This document shows positions 16,567 through 27,040 of a DNA stretch of 64,000 nt, piece after piece (the first letter of the stretch is position 1; the number at the start of each line of letters is the position of its first letter). Origin of the DNA: Micromonospora tarapacensis (lineage in GTDB: Bacteria; Actinomycetota; Actinomycetes; Mycobacteriales; Micromonosporaceae). A model generated the notes under the pieces. That model was given only the letters and a program-made list of their open reading frames with translations, was not told the DNA's origin and ran no database searches. Location of the stretch: contig NZ_JAHCDI010000004.1 of assembly GCF_019697375.1 (NCBI RefSeq), positions 483,324 to 547,323 of the forward strand, written 5' to 3'. Position numbers and translations under genes: made by a program.

Positions 16567-17990
16567 TCACCCGGCCGGCATCCGGGGCGTCAGCCGGGGC
16601 ACGCGCCCCGGGTCCAGGTCGAGCTGCGCCCAGGCGCCCGCCCGGGTCGGCAACTCCAGCCGGCGCAGCAGCCCGGCCCGGTCGACCCAGTGGCGCACCG
16701 GCCCCGGGCGGTGTCGACCTGCACCACGTCCACGGTGGCGCCGGCGTGGCTGTCGCCGCGTATCCGCCGCGTGCCGCCCTGGGGTCCGTCGCGCTGGGCG
16801 GCCCGCAGGGCGGCGTCCACCAGCGGGTCCAGGGCCTCGGTGCGGTGCGGGCCGGCCCGCCAACCGGTCGCCGGCGGTGGCAACGGCGGGCGGGATGTCC
16901 CGTCACCCGGTGGGTTTCCCTCGATCCGGGTGATCTTGCCGCGATGGTGGCGGACCAGGGTCCACCGGCCGTCCGCGTCGAGATCGGTGACGCCGAGGTA
17001 CGCCGTGCCCGACGTCCAGCTCAGCCAGCCGGTGGCCCGCAGGTTGGTGGCGCCGGAGACGGGACCGGTCAGCGTGACGGTGGCTCCTCCGGCGGCCCGC
17101 AGCCGGGCCGGCAGCCGGCGCCAACGGTCCCGTTCGGCGGCGGTGAGGGCACGGGGCAGGCCCGGCCGGCCGCCCAGCGCGTCGACGGGGCGCAGCGTGG
17201 GCCGGTCGGCGCGGTTCAGCACCACGGTCACCGGTCCGATGCCCGGGAGGTCGGCCTCCAGCCGGTGCAGCCGGCCGGCCGGGTCCAGCCAGTAGCGCGC
17301 CGGGTCGCCGCCGTCGGTCCCGGTGGTGGGGGTCAGCGGCGCAGGGCCCGGCGGTGGCGCCTCCAGGATGTCGACCTGCTCGCCGTCGACCTGCTCGCGG
17401 CCCACCCAGCGGCCATCCGGCCCGGCCGCCGGCTCGGGCCGGTCGGTGGCCAGCGCGAAGATCAGGCCCAGCAGCGGGTCGAGGCCCCGTTCGGCCGGCA
17501 GTCGCCACCCGTCGGCCGGCGGCACCAGGGGCGGCATGGCGGGCGTGGGCACCGCCGCCGGATCGGGCCGGACCACCAGCACGGTGGGGGTGGCCTGGGC
17601 CAGCCCGCGCAGTGGGCCCGCGCCGGGGCCGCCGACGTCCAGGTAGATCAGCTGACGGGCCCAGTCGACCCAGCCGAGCAGGTCGGTGCGCGTCGTACCA
17701 TCGCCGACCGTGACCCGTAGCCCGGCGCGTACGTCGCGGTAGTTGGTGACCCGCATGACGGCCAGCCGGTCCCGCTCGGCGGCCGTCATCTCCCGCGCTG
17801 CCGGTCCGTCTGACGCCCAGGTGACCAGCGTGGCGACCAGCATGACGGCGGAGACCACGGCGGTGAGGGCGAGCCCGGTCAGGGTGAGCCGGCGCCGACG
17901 GGCCAGGTCGCGTCGCGCCTCGCCGGCCCGGTCGCCCGTCCCGGCGAGGTGCTCCTGCTCGGCCTGGTCGCTCTCGGCCGGATCGAGCAT
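16567..17990 (-). CDS. Membrane-anchored protein with two internal repeats (apparent frameshift)
   Basis: About 474 residues from ATG 17990 if one base is restored. A cytoplasmic N-terminus is followed by one transmembrane helix ([21 protein letters not shown], ~residues 36-56). The extracellular part holds two related units. Each opens with a TAAERDR motif, followed by a segment like [21 protein letters not shown] or [24 protein letters not shown], so it looks like an internal duplication. The function is unknown. At 16702-16705 the CCCC run seems one C short: the frame ends [11 protein letters not shown], whereas the +1-corrected frame gives [21 protein letters not shown] and stops at 16567. 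The gene is convergent with coaE. Confidence 0.65.
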
Positions 17991-18540
17991 GCCGTGGGGC
18001 ACCCCGCCCGGCGGATGCCGGGCCGGCGTCCAGGTTGCCCCGGGTCCGGCTCGGGGCCGGCGAGGCCGAGGAGCGCGGGCGGCACGATGCCGGCCCGGTG
18101 TCGTCGGGGGCCGGTGCGGTGCCGGCGATCCTTGCGCCCGGCGGAAGCGCCCCGGGTCGTCCGGGCCGGGCGGTGCCGGCGGTCGGGTCGTCCGGGGCGG
18201 GCCGCTCGGCGCCGCCCGGCGGTCGCGAGGTGTTCTCCACGGGAGGATGAACGGGCCGGACCGGGCTGGGGTGACGACGCAGGGGCGCTCGCGGCGGCCG
18301 GTCTGCGCGTTCAGCGCGACCACACCGGGTGCGCACGCCGGACGTGCCGGGTGCTGCGACCCTCTGTGCCGGGGGCGGCGTGGCCTGTGCGGCCCGCCAC
18401 CGGCCCGGTCGGCCGCCGCGAGCGGCCTACGGGAAAAGCGTAGCCGGGTGAGAAGAACCACACAATGCGAATATCGAAGCCGATCACGTGCCGGACGTAG
18501 TCGCCGCGGAGTGTCGGAGCCCCGGCGTACGGTGGGTGTC
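17991..18540. other. Gene-free stretch between membrane protein and uvrB
   Basis: About 550 G+C-rich bases with only shadow ORFs in proline/arginine-rich frames. It should contain divergent promoters for both neighbours. I see no actinobacterial LexA box (GAAC-N4-GTTC) or other clear site. The membrane protein could start further upstream in this stretch. Confidence 0.45.
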
Positions 18541-20649
18541 ATGGCGCTCGACATACCCCGGCTCGACGGTCGCTTCCAGGTCATCAGCGAGTTCCAGCCG
18601 GCCGGCGACCAGCCGGCGGCGATCGACGATCTGGAGCGTCGGGTCCGTCGCGGTGACCGGCACACGGTGCTGCTCGGCGCCACCGGCACCGGCAAGAGCG
18701 CCACCACCGCCTGGCTCGTCGAGCGCCTGCAACGCCCCACGCTGGTGCTGGCGCCCAACAAGACGCTCTGCGCCCAGCTGGCCAAGGAGTTCAGCGAGCT
18801 GCTGCCGGACAACGCGGTGGAATACTTCGTCTCCTACTACGACTACTACCAGCCCGAGGCGTACATCCCGCAGACCGACACCTACATCGAGAAGGACTCC
18901 TCGATCAACGAGGAGGTCGAGCGGCTGCGGCACTCGGCGACCATGTCGCTGCTCACCCGCCGCGACGTGGTGGTCGTCGCGACCGTCTCGGCGATCTACG
19001 GCCTGGGCACCCCGGAGGAGTACCTGGACCGCGCGGTGCGCGTCGCGGTCGGCCAGGAGCTCGACCGCGACCGGCTGCTGCGCCGGCTGGTGGACATCCA
19101 GTACACCCGCAACGACATGGCCTTCCAGCGCGGCACCTTCCGGGTCCGCGGCGACACTCTGGAGATCATCCCGGCGTACGAGGAACTCGCCGTGCGCATC
19201 GAACTCTTCGGTGACGAGGTGGAGAAGCTCTACTACCTCAACCCGCTCACCGGGGACGTGGTGCGCGAGGTGGACCATCTGCTGATCTTCCCGGCCACGC
19301 ACTACGCCGCCGGGCCGGAGCGGATGGAACGGGCGGTCCGTGACATCGAGGCCGAGTTGGGCGAGCGGCTGGCCGAGCTGGAACGGCAGGGCAAGCTGCT
19401 GGAGGCGCAGCGGCTGCGGATGCGCACCACCTACGACATCGAGATGATGCGGCAGGTCGGCTTCTGCTCCGGCATCGAGAACTACTCGATGCACATCGAC
19501 GGCCGGCTCCCCGGCAGCCCGCCGCACTGCCTGCTCGACTACTTCCCGGACGACTTCCTCACCGTGATCGACGAGTCGCACGTGACCATCCCGCAGATCG
19601 GTGGCATGTTCGAGGGCGATGCCTCCCGCAAGCGCATGCTGATCGACCACGGCTTCCGGCTGCCCAGCGCCGCCGACAACCGGCCGCTGCGGTTCGACGA
19701 GTTCCTCGAACGGGTCGGCCAGATGGTCTTCCTGTCGGCGACCCCCGGCCCGTGGGAGCTGGAGCATGCCCAGGGCGAGTTCGTGGAGCAGGTGATCCGC
19801 CCGACCGGTCTGGTCGACCCCGAGGTGGTCGTCAAGCCCACCAAGGGCCAGATCGACGACCTGATGCACGAGATCAAGCTGCGCACCGAGCGCGACGAGC
19901 GGGTGCTGGTCACCACGCTGACCAAGAAGATGGCCGAGGACCTGTCCGACTACCTCCTGGAGAACGGCATCCGGGTGCGCTACCTGCACTCGGAGGTCGA
20001 CACGCTGCGCCGGGTGGAGCTGCTGCGCGAGCTGCGCCGGGGCGACTACGACGTGCTGGTCGGCATCAACCTGCTCCGGGAGGGCCTCGACCTGCCCGAG
20101 GTGTCGTTGGTGGCCATCCTGGACGCGGACAAGGAGGGCTTCCTGCGTAGCGGCCGATCGCTGATCCAGACCATCGGCCGGGCGGCCCGTAACGTGTCCG
20201 GCCAGGTCCACATGTACGCGGACAAGATAACCCCGTCGATGGCGTCCGCGATCGAGGAGACGAACCGGCGGCGGGCCAAGCAGATCGCGCACAACGAGGC
20301 GAACGGGATCAGTCCGGAGCCGCTGCGGAAGAAGATCCACGACATCCTGGACGACATCTACCGCGAGGCGGAGGACACCGAGGCGGCGCGGGTCGGCGGC
20401 GCCGTGCGGCAGCTGTCCCGGGGCAAGGCTCCGGTCAAGGAGACCCGCAGTCGGGCCCGGGCCGGCGGGGGCACCCCGGCCCGGGAGGGGATGGCGCGCG
20501 CCGAGTTGGCACAGTTGATCCAGGAGCTCAACGACCAGATGCTCGCCGCCGCGCGCGATCTGCAGTTCGAGCTGGCCGCCCGGATCCGGGACGAGGTCGC
20601 CGACCTGAAGAAGGAGTTGCGGGGGATGGACGCCGCCGGCGTGAAGTGA
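18541..20649 (+). CDS. uvrB: Excinuclease ABC subunit B
   Basis: A 702-residue UvrB, the DNA-damage-verifying helicase-like subunit of nucleotide excision repair. Visible features are the P-loop GATGTGKS (46-53), the beta-hairpin [10 protein letters not shown] (99-108) that probes the strand, TVIDESHVT (motif II), the helicase C-terminal region [15 protein letters not shown] and QTIGRAARN, and a C-terminal UVR motif ([19 protein letters not shown]) that binds UvrC. ATG 18541 matches the family start ([16 protein letters not shown]); the open frame upstream of it is non-coding. The partners uvrA and uvrC are at 37.3 and 41.0 kb. Confidence 0.98.
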   Translation: MALDIPRLDGRFQVISEFQPAGDQPAAIDDLERRVRRGDRHTVLLGATGTGKSATTAWLVERLQRPTLVLAPNKTLCAQLAKEFSELLPDNAVEYFVSYYDYYQPEAYIPQTDTYIEKDSSINEEVERLRHSATMSLLTRRDVVVVATVSAIYGLGTPEEYLDRAVRVAVGQELDRDRLLRRLVDIQYTRNDMAFQRGTFRVRGDTLEIIPAYEELAVRIELFGDEVEKLYYLNPLTGDVVREVDHLLIFPATHYAAGPERMERAVRDIEAELGERLAELERQGKLLEAQRLRMRTTYDIEMMRQVGFCSGIENYSMHIDGRLPGSPPHCLLDYFPDDFLTVIDESHVTIPQIGGMFEGDASRKRMLIDHGFRLPSAADNRPLRFDEFLERVGQMVFLSATPGPWELEHAQGEFVEQVIRPTGLVDPEVVVKPTKGQIDDLMHEIKLRTERDERVLVTTLTKKMAEDLSDYLLENGIRVRYLHSEVDTLRRVELLRELRRGDYDVLVGINLLREGLDLPEVSLVAILDADKEGFLRSGRSLIQTIGRAARNVSGQVHMYADKITPSMASAIEETNRRRAKQIAHNEANGISPEPLRKKIHDILDDIYREAEDTEAARVGGAVRQLSRGKAPVKETRSRARAGGGTPAREGMARAELAQLIQELNDQMLAAARDLQFELAARIRDEVADLKKELRGMDAAGVK

Positions 20650-20676
20650 CCGGGCCGGTGGCGCCAGCCGCCCGGT
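20649..20676 (+). terminator. Possible uvrB terminator
   Basis: ACCGGGC (20649-20655) pairs with GCCCGGT (20670-20676) right at the uvrB stop, with a 14-base loop that can itself partly pair. It is modest in strength. Confidence 0.35.
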
Positions 20677-20769
20677 GTCCACTTCCTACAGTGGGGGAAT
20701 AGCGGAATGCGAGCGTCCTATTGCGCTGGGTGATCGCCGTGCGTACTCTCCCTGCGTGGGGAGGCGGGA

Positions 20770-21624
20770 ATGCCGTTGCCAACGAGTCCGATCATTCGAC
20801 GCGCGCGGCTCGGCGCCGAGTTGCGTCAGCTCCGGCGGCGGGATGCGCTGACGCTGGAACAGGTCTGTGAGCGGCTCGGCTGGGCGTCCACCTCCAAACT
20901 GTCCCGGATCGAGTTGGGGCAGAGCCGGCCGGATCTGGCGGACGTGCTCGACCTGCTCGACGTCTACCAGGTGCCGCCGCCGCAGCGGGACGCGCTGATC
21001 GTCATCGCCCGCGACGCCGCGACCAGCCGGGGCTGGTGGAAGTCGTTGGGGGAGATGAGCGAGCGGCAGCGCACGTACGCCGAACTCGAAGCCGGTGCGG
21101 CCGGCATCGTCGAGTACCAGCCGGCCGTGGTTCCCGGCCTGCTGCAGACCTCGGCGTACGCGCGGCTGCGCATCACCGCCGGGCAACTGCTCGATCCGGC
21201 CGTGGACCTGGAGGCCGACCTGCGGGCCCGCGCCGCCCGGCACGCGGTGCTGCGCCGCGTCGAACCGCCCCGCTACACGGCGCTGATCACCGAGGTGGCG
21301 TGCGAGCCGGCCGGTGACCCGGTGGAGGTCTGGCGCGACCAGTTGCGGTATCTGTTGGAGCTGGCCGCCCTGCCGCACGTGACGATCCGGCTGTTGCCGC
21401 TCGGGGCCGGGCCGGGGCCGGCGCCGCTCACCCCGTTCTCCTGCTACTCCTTCCCGGACCCGGCTGATCCGCGCACGGTGATGCTGGAGGCGCTCACCAC
21501 GGACGTCCGGCTGACCACCGTGGTCGACGTCGACCGGTACGAGCAGATCATCGCCTGCCTGCTGGAGGCGGCGCTGCCGGAGGAGGAGACGGTGCGGGTG
21601 CTGGCCCGCCGGCTCGACGAGTGA
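20770..21624 (+). CDS. XRE-family regulator with DUF5753 domain
   Basis: A 284-residue protein with an N-terminal helix-turn-helix (residues ~12-70: LRQLRRRDALTLEQVCERLGWASTSKLSRIELG). A DUF5753 domain follows (from IVEYQPAVVPGLLQTSAYAR to the C-terminus). This pairing is very common in Streptomyces and Micromonospora, usually next to a DUF397 gene, but no DUF397 partner is adjacent here. The second such regulator in the window, at 45793, does have one. Target genes are unknown. Confidence 0.9.
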   Translation: MPLPTSPIIRRARLGAELRQLRRRDALTLEQVCERLGWASTSKLSRIELGQSRPDLADVLDLLDVYQVPPPQRDALIVIARDAATSRGWWKSLGEMSERQRTYAELEAGAAGIVEYQPAVVPGLLQTSAYARLRITAGQLLDPAVDLEADLRARAARHAVLRRVEPPRYTALITEVACEPAGDPVEVWRDQLRYLLELAALPHVTIRLLPLGAGPGPAPLTPFSCYSFPDPADPRTVMLEALTTDVRLTTVVDVDRYEQIIACLLEAALPEEETVRVLARRLDE

Positions 21625-21753
21625 CCGGCCACGCGTCGGCACCGGGCCCGGCGCCCCCGAAGCCGTCGGGACCGGTGCCGACACGAGGCGCAGGATAGGC
21701 CGGCGGTGTGACAGTTTCTCGGGGCCGAGCGTCGGGTGCGGGCGCGGGAACCG

Positions 21754-22047
21754 TCAGGCGGGCACGTCGACGAAGTGCTCGACCCGTGGCGGCGCGGCGA
21801 AATGCGGGCCGATCAGCTCCCGCCACCCCACGAAACGCTCGGTGGCCCGGAAGTTCTCCTCGTGCGCCGCGACCGAGTCCCACTCCACCAGCAGCACGAA
21901 GCGGGAGGGGGACTCGACGCCCCGGGTCATCCGCACCGACCGGCAGCCGGCGGCGCCGGCGAGCAACCTGTGCGCCTGGGCGTACGCGGCGACGAAGGCT
22001 TCCTCGCGGCCGGGTGTCACCTCGATGAGCGCGACCTCAAGCACCAT
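21754..22047 (-). CDS. Antibiotic biosynthesis monooxygenase (ABM) domain protein
   Basis: A 97-residue single-domain protein starting at ATG 22047. The dimeric alpha/beta ABM fold is suggested by MVLEVALIEVTPGREEAFVAAY, the central GCRSVRMTRGVESPSRFVLLVEWDSVAAHEENFR strand-helix pair and the C-terminal WRELIGPHFAAPPRVEHF. Family members range from quinone-forming monooxygenases to heme-degrading or non-catalytic proteins, so the reaction is open. It is divergent from terC. Confidence 0.82.
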   Translation of the reverse strand: MVLEVALIEVTPGREEAFVAAYAQAHRLLAGAAGCRSVRMTRGVESPSRFVLLVEWDSVAAHEENFRATERFVGWRELIGPHFAAPPRVEHFVDVPA

Positions 22048-22227
22048 GCCCGGCAGCCTGCCACACCGACCGCGCCGCCGGGCGGGTCGGCCGAGTCAGG
22101 TCCAGCAGACCCAGCCTCCTAGGATGGCGTGCGGACGGTGCCCCGGTCACCGTCACCGGGCGACGCCGCCAGCCCGCCGGGGCGTACGGTGTGCCGGTTG
22201 CTGTGATGGTGCCGGAGGAATAAGACT

Positions 22228-23226
22228 GTGAACGTGTCCGGACTGGTGTGGGCGGCCACGCTCATCGCCCTGACCGCGGTCCTCGCGGTGGATCTGCTGA
22301 TCATCGGCCGCCGGCCGCACGAGCCGAGCGTGCGGGAGTCGAGCCTCTGGGTCGCTCTCTACGTCGGGTTGGCGCTGCTCTTCGGGCTGGGGCTCTGGTT
22401 CACCGCCGGCGCGAGCGTGGCGGGGCAGTTCTACACCGGCTGGCTTACCGAGTACAGCCTCTCCGTCGACAACCTCTTCGTCTTCGTGATCATCATGGCC
22501 CGGTTCGCGGTGCCCCGGCCGTACCAGCAGAAGGTGCTGCTCATCGGCATCGTGCTCGCGCTCGTCATGCGGGGCGGGTTCATCGCCGCCGGCGCGGCGT
22601 TGATCTCGCAGTTCACCTGGGTCTTCTACCTCTTCGGCGCGTTCCTGATCTACACCGCGATCAACTTGGCCCGGCACGGTGAGTCGAGCGAGGAGGAGTT
22701 CACCGAGAACATCCTCATCCGCTGGAGCCGGCGGGCGCTGCCGATCTCGAAGGGCTACGACGGGGCCCGGCTGACCGTGCGAACGAACGGCCGGCGGTTG
22801 TTCACCCCGATGTTGATCGTCATGATCGCCATCGGCACGACAGACCTGATCTTCGCCCTCGATTCGATTCCGGCGATCTTCGGCATCACCCACGAGCCGT
22901 ACCTCGTCTTCACCGCCAACGTGTTCGCACTGATGGGGCTGCGACAGCTCTACTTCCTGCTCGGCGGCCTGCTGGATCGGTTGATCTACCTGAGCCACGG
23001 GCTCGCGGTGGTGCTCGGCTTCATCGGGGTCAAACTGATCCTGGAGGCGCTGGCGGAGAACCGCCTGCCGTTCATCAATCACGGCGAGCACGTCGGCTGG
23101 GCGCCGCACATCCCGATCTGGCTGTCGTTGCTGGTCATCCTGGGCACCCTGGCCATCGCCACGGTCGCGAGCCTGATCAGGTCCTCCCGGGACCGGCGAC
23201 GCGAGCTGACCGGAGCCCGCCGCTGA
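22228..23226 (+). CDS. TerC family integral membrane protein
   Basis: A 332-residue polytopic membrane protein starting at GTG 22228 after GGAGGAA. About eight hydrophobic helices are visible, with the family motifs EYSLSVDNLFVFVIIMARF and TDLIFALDSIPAIFGITHEP, whose aspartates are thought to bind metal. TerC/Alx proteins are linked to tellurium resistance and manganese export; which applies here is not evident. I looked for a yybP-ykoY manganese riboswitch upstream and did not recognise one. Confidence 0.93.
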   Translation: MNVSGLVWAATLIALTAVLAVDLLIIGRRPHEPSVRESSLWVALYVGLALLFGLGLWFTAGASVAGQFYTGWLTEYSLSVDNLFVFVIIMARFAVPRPYQQKVLLIGIVLALVMRGGFIAAGAALISQFTWVFYLFGAFLIYTAINLARHGESSEEEFTENILIRWSRRALPISKGYDGARLTVRTNGRRLFTPMLIVMIAIGTTDLIFALDSIPAIFGITHEPYLVFTANVFALMGLRQLYFLLGGLLDRLIYLSHGLAVVLGFIGVKLILEALAENRLPFINHGEHVGWAPHIPIWLSLLVILGTLAIATVASLIRSSRDRRRELTGARR

Positions 23227-23353
23227 ACAGCCTGGGGCACCTCGCGTCGGGCCGGCCCCCGGTGGGGTTCGGGCGCGGCAGTGGGTGCGTACCGCGACGC
23301 TCGCCGGGTGCGGCACCCTGTAGGCGGGTGGGGACGGTGAGGGTGGGGTGCGG

Positions 23354-24181
23354 ATGAGCGAGCAGCGCGAGCGGATCAACGGGCTCGGCGACCAGGAGTG
23401 GGAACTGGTGGGCGCGCCGAACGCGCGGGATCTGGGTGGCCTGATCGGTGTGGCGGGCCGGCGGGTGCGTCCGGGCCGGCTGATCCGGACCCCTGCACTG
23501 GGCCGGCTGACCGACGAGGACCTGCCGGTGCTGGCCAAGCTCGAACCGGCCTGCGTGGTGGATCTGCGGGCCCACTCGGAGGTGTCGGTGGCACCGCCGG
23601 ACCGGTTGACCGGCGAGCCGACCGTGGTGCACCTGCCGGTGCACGACCCGGCCCATCCGGTCTTCACGTACGTCTCGGCGGTGCTGCTCGGCCACGACCT
23701 GAGCGGCTACGCGGAGCTGGCACGGCAGGGCACGCCGGCGGCGATGGCGGCGATCTACCGCTGGTTCGTCACCGGGGCCTCGGCCCGGGAGGGGTTTGCC
23801 GCGGCCGTGCGGTTGGCGGCCGACGGCCGGAACCTTCCCCTGGTCTACCACTGTTCGGCGGGCAAGGACCGCACCGGTTGGCTGACCGTGGTGCTGCTGC
23901 ACGCCCTCGGCGTCGACGAGGCCGCGATCCGGGCCGACTACCTGGCCAACAACCCGTTGACGGCAAGCCTGCGCGAGGTGCTCATCGAGGCGATGCGGCG
24001 GCGCCATCCCGGGCTCGACGAGGCGGCGGTCCGGCCGGTGCTGGAGGTCCGCCCGGAGTACCTCGACGCGGGGTACGAGCAGGTGCGGCGGATGCACGGG
24101 TCGTTCGGCGGGTACCTGCGGGACGGGCTGGGGATCACCGCCGAGACGGTGGCGGCGCTGCGCGCGAACCTGCTGGAGTGA
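23354..24181 (+). CDS. Tyrosine-protein phosphatase (Siw14/IphP type)
   Basis: A 275-residue protein with the active-site loop HCSAGKDRTG (Cys167, Arg173), the CX5R signature with KDRTG typical of bacterial IphP/PtpB-like phosphatases that act on phosphotyrosine or phosphoinositides. Upstream, NARDLGGL and DLRAHSEV are family features. There is no signal peptide. The start could also be GTG 23348, two codons earlier; ATG 23354 is simpler. Its last ~46 bases overlap the end of the convergent hydrolase gene. Confidence 0.9.
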   Translation: MSEQRERINGLGDQEWELVGAPNARDLGGLIGVAGRRVRPGRLIRTPALGRLTDEDLPVLAKLEPACVVDLRAHSEVSVAPPDRLTGEPTVVHLPVHDPAHPVFTYVSAVLLGHDLSGYAELARQGTPAAMAAIYRWFVTGASAREGFAAAVRLAADGRNLPLVYHCSAGKDRTGWLTVVLLHALGVDEAAIRADYLANNPLTASLREVLIEAMRRRHPGLDEAAVRPVLEVRPEYLDAGYEQVRRMHGSFGGYLRDGLGITAETVAALRANLLE

Positions 24182-25040
24182 GGGCACCGAGGTCGTGGCG
24201 AGCCCGCCAGACCCGGGCGGAGATGTCGGCCACCAGCTGGCGGGCGCCGGCGTCGGCCCGGTCGCCGCCGGGTGCGCCGAGCGAACTGGTGGTGCACACG
24301 ACGAGCAGGTACGCGTCGGCGTCGTCGGGGAAGACCACCGCGGCGCCGTGCCGCACGCCGCGTACCCAGCCGTTCTTGTGCGCGAGGCGGGTGCCGGCGG
24401 GCAGCCCCTCGGCGATGTCCTGGCGGATCTGCTGGGCGCAGAGCACGTCGAGCATGGCGGTGCAGCCGGCGGGCGAGGCGATCGGCCCCGGGCGGGTGGC
24501 GCCGGTGGCGACGGCGTCGAGCAGCGCGGCCAGGTCGGCCGCGGTGACCAGGTTGGTGACGCCCGCCTCGCGGGCGGCGAAGTCCTCGATGCCGCGCGCG
24601 GTGACGCTGTGCCGGGCGCCGGCCAGGGCCCAGACCTCCGCCACGGCGGCCCGGCCGACGTGTTCGAGGACCAGGTTGGTGGCGAGGTTGCTGGAGCGGA
24701 CGATCATCCGCCCGGCGAGCCAGCGCAGGGTCACGTGCGCGCCGAGCCGGTCCCAGACGGCGCCGTCGTTGTCGTACTCCCGGGCGCAGGAGTACGCCGG
24801 GGCGTCCGGTCGCGCGGAGGTGAACCGGTCGACGACCTGGACCGGGGCGTCGAGGTCGAGGTGGCCGACCTCGGCGGCGCGGTACAGCGCGGCGAGCACG
24901 GACAGCTTCATCGTGCTCGCCGCGTAGTGGGTGGCCTCGGCGTGCCGCGTCCAGGCGGGCGGGGTGCCGAGCGGCCCCGCGTACACCGAGACCGTGCCGG
25001 GTTCCCGGTCCAGCCGGGCGTGGAGGTCGTCGGCGGCCAT
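24135..25040 (-). CDS. Class A beta-lactamase-like serine hydrolase, no signal peptide
   Basis: A 301-residue protein of the beta-lactamase2 (DD-peptidase-like) fold. STMK at 42-45 supplies the nucleophile and general base, SSN at 115-117 stands in for the SDN loop, and KNG at 221-223 for KTG. There is no export signal, so it is probably cytoplasmic and not a resistance enzyme. It starts eight bases after the typA stop and is probably cotranscribed with it. It overlaps the end of the convergent phosphatase. Substrate unknown. Confidence 0.85.
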   Translation of the reverse strand: MAADDLHARLDREPGTVSVYAGPLGTPPAWTRHAEATHYAASTMKLSVLAALYRAAEVGHLDLDAPVQVVDRFTSARPDAPAYSCAREYDNDGAVWDRLGAHVTLRWLAGRMIVRSSNLATNLVLEHVGRAAVAEVWALAGARHSVTARGIEDFAAREAGVTNLVTAADLAALLDAVATGATRPGPIASPAGCTAMLDVLCAQQIRQDIAEGLPAGTRLAHKNGWVRGVRHGAAVVFPDDADAYLLVVCTTSSLGAPGGDRADAGARQLVADISARVWRARHDLGALTPAGSRAAPPPSRR

Positions 25041-25048
25041 GCGGTGGG

Positions 25049-26917
25049 TCAGCCGGCGTGCTTGCGGCGGGCGGCGGTGCGGGCCCGCTGGGTCTGGTCG
25101 AGCACGACCTTGCGGATGCGTACGGCGGCGGGAGTGACCTCGACGCACTCGTCCTCGCGGCAGAACTCCAGGGCCTGCTCCAGCGACAGCTTCCGCGGCG
25201 GGATCAGCTTCTCGGTCTCGTCGGCGGTGGACGAGCGCATGTTGGTGAGCTTCTTCTCCTTGGTGATGTTGACGTCCATGTCGTCGGAGCGGGAGTTCTC
25301 TCCGACGATCATGCCCTCGTACACCTCGGTGGTCGGTTCGACGAAGAGCTGGCCGCGCTCCTGAAGGTTGATCATGGCGAACGAGGTGACCGCCCCGGCC
25401 CGGTCGGCGACCAGGGAGCCGTTGTTGCGGGTGCGCAGCTCGCCGAACCACGGCTCGTACGACTCGAAGACGTGGTGCAGGATGCCGGTGCCCCGGGTGT
25501 CGGTGAGGAACTCGGTGCGGAAGCCGATCAGGCCGCGGGCGGGGACCAGCCACTCCATCCGGATCCAGCCGGTGCCGTGGTTGACCAGCTGCTCCATCCG
25601 GCCCTTGCGGGTGGCCAGCAGCTGGGTGATCGCGCCGAGGTACTCGTCGGGGGCGTCGATGGTGAGGCGCTCCACCGGCTCGCAGACCTTCCCGTCGATC
25701 TCCCGGGTGACGACCTGCGGCTTGCCGACGGTCAGCTCGTAGGACTCGCGGCGCATCTGCTCGACCAGGATCGCCAGGGCCAGCTCGCCGCGGCCCTGCA
25801 CCTCCCACGCGTCGGGGCGTTCGGTCGGCAGCACCCGCAGCGACACGTTGCCGACCAGTTCCTTGTCGAGGCGGTCCTTGACCATCCGGGCGGTGACCTT
25901 GGCACCCTTGACCCGGCCGACCAGCGGCGAGGTGTTGGTGCCGATGGTCATCGAGATGGCCGGCTCGTCGACGGTGATCAGCGGCAGCGGGATCGGGTTC
26001 TCCGCGTCGGCGAGGGTCTCACCGATCATGATCTCGGTGATGCCGGCGACGGCGATGATGTCACCGGGGCCGGCCGAGTCGGCCGGCTTGCGCTCCAGAC
26101 CCTCGGTGATCAGCATCTCGGAGATGCGGACCCGCTGGGTGCTGCCGTTGGTGCGGCACCAGGCCACCGTCTGGCCCTTGCGGATGGTGCCCTGGCGGAC
26201 CCGGCACAGGGCGAGCCGGCCGAGGAACGGTGAGGCGTCCAGGTTGGTGACGTGCGCCTGTAGCGGGGCCGCCTCGTCGTAGGCGGGCGGCGGGATCGTG
26301 TCCAGCAGGGTGCGGAACAGCGGTTCCAGGCTGTGGCTGTCCTGTGGGACGGAGCCGTCGGCGGGTTGGGTGAGCGAGGCGATGCCGTCGCGGGCGCAGG
26401 CGTAGACGATCGGGAAGTCGATCTGCTCCTCGTCGGCGTCGAGGTCGAGGAAGAGCTCGTAGGTGTCGTCGACGACCTCCTTGATCCGGGCGTCGGGACG
26501 GTCCACCTTGTTGATCACCAGGATGATCGGCAGCCGGGCCTTGAGGGCCTTGCGGAGCACGAACCGGGTCTGCGGCAGCGGGCCCTCGCTGGCGTCGACC
26601 AGCAGCACCACCCCGTCGACCATGGTCAGGCCGCGCTCCACCTCGCCGCCGAAGTCGGCGTGACCGGGGGTGTCGATGATGTTGATGGTGACCGGGTCGG
26701 AGCCGTCCGCCGGCAGGTAGCGCACGCCGGTGTTCTTGGCCAGGATGGTGATGCCCTTCTCCCGTTCCAGGTCACCGGAGTCCATCACCCGCTCGGTCAC
26801 CTCGCCCCGGGCGCCGTAGGCACCGGACTGCCGCAACATGGCGTCGACCAGGGTGGTCTTGCCGTGGTCGACGTGAGCGATGATGGCGACGTTACGGAGG
26901 TCGGTGCGAAGCTGCAT
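25049..26917 (-). CDS. typA: Ribosome-associated GTPase TypA/BipA
   Basis: A 622-residue translational GTPase starting at ATG 26917 behind GGAGG. The G1 motif AHVDHGKT is at 14-21, followed by [12 protein letters not shown] (switch I), [14 protein letters not shown] (G3) and NKVDRPDAR (G4). EF-G-like domains III and V and the BipA-specific C-terminal domain ([37 protein letters not shown]) follow. TypA assists ribosome assembly and stress adaptation. It is first gene of a probable two-gene unit with the beta-lactamase-like gene. Confidence 0.97.
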   Translation of the reverse strand: MQLRTDLRNVAIIAHVDHGKTTLVDAMLRQSGAYGARGEVTERVMDSGDLEREKGITILAKNTGVRYLPADGSDPVTINIIDTPGHADFGGEVERGLTMVDGVVLLVDASEGPLPQTRFVLRKALKARLPIILVINKVDRPDARIKEVVDDTYELFLDLDADEEQIDFPIVYACARDGIASLTQPADGSVPQDSHSLEPLFRTLLDTIPPPAYDEAAPLQAHVTNLDASPFLGRLALCRVRQGTIRKGQTVAWCRTNGSTQRVRISEMLITEGLERKPADSAGPGDIIAVAGITEIMIGETLADAENPIPLPLITVDEPAISMTIGTNTSPLVGRVKGAKVTARMVKDRLDKELVGNVSLRVLPTERPDAWEVQGRGELALAILVEQMRRESYELTVGKPQVVTREIDGKVCEPVERLTIDAPDEYLGAITQLLATRKGRMEQLVNHGTGWIRMEWLVPARGLIGFRTEFLTDTRGTGILHHVFESYEPWFGELRTRNNGSLVADRAGAVTSFAMINLQERGQLFVEPTTEVYEGMIVGENSRSDDMDVNITKEKKLTNMRSSTADETEKLIPPRKLSLEQALEFCREDECVEVTPAAVRIRKVVLDQTQRARTAARRKHAG

Positions 26918-27040
26918 GGGTTCATCCTCCCGCCTGTGCGGTTGCCGTGCGGCGCCGGGGTCACCCTGGTGCGTACCGGCTCGCGGTGCGGACCGCTGTC
27001 ACACTTGCGGGGCAGTCCGACCGAGTGATCCGGGGGCGCC

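Noticed and set aside
18430..18540. A LexA (SOS) box before uvrB
   Set aside because: No GAAC-N4-GTTC-like site. The nearest resemblance (AGAACCACACAATG) lacks the second half.
22048..22227. A yybP-ykoY manganese riboswitch upstream of terC
   Set aside because: The conserved loop sequences of that riboswitch are not visible; only ordinary G+C-rich intergenic sequence with a good ribosome site.
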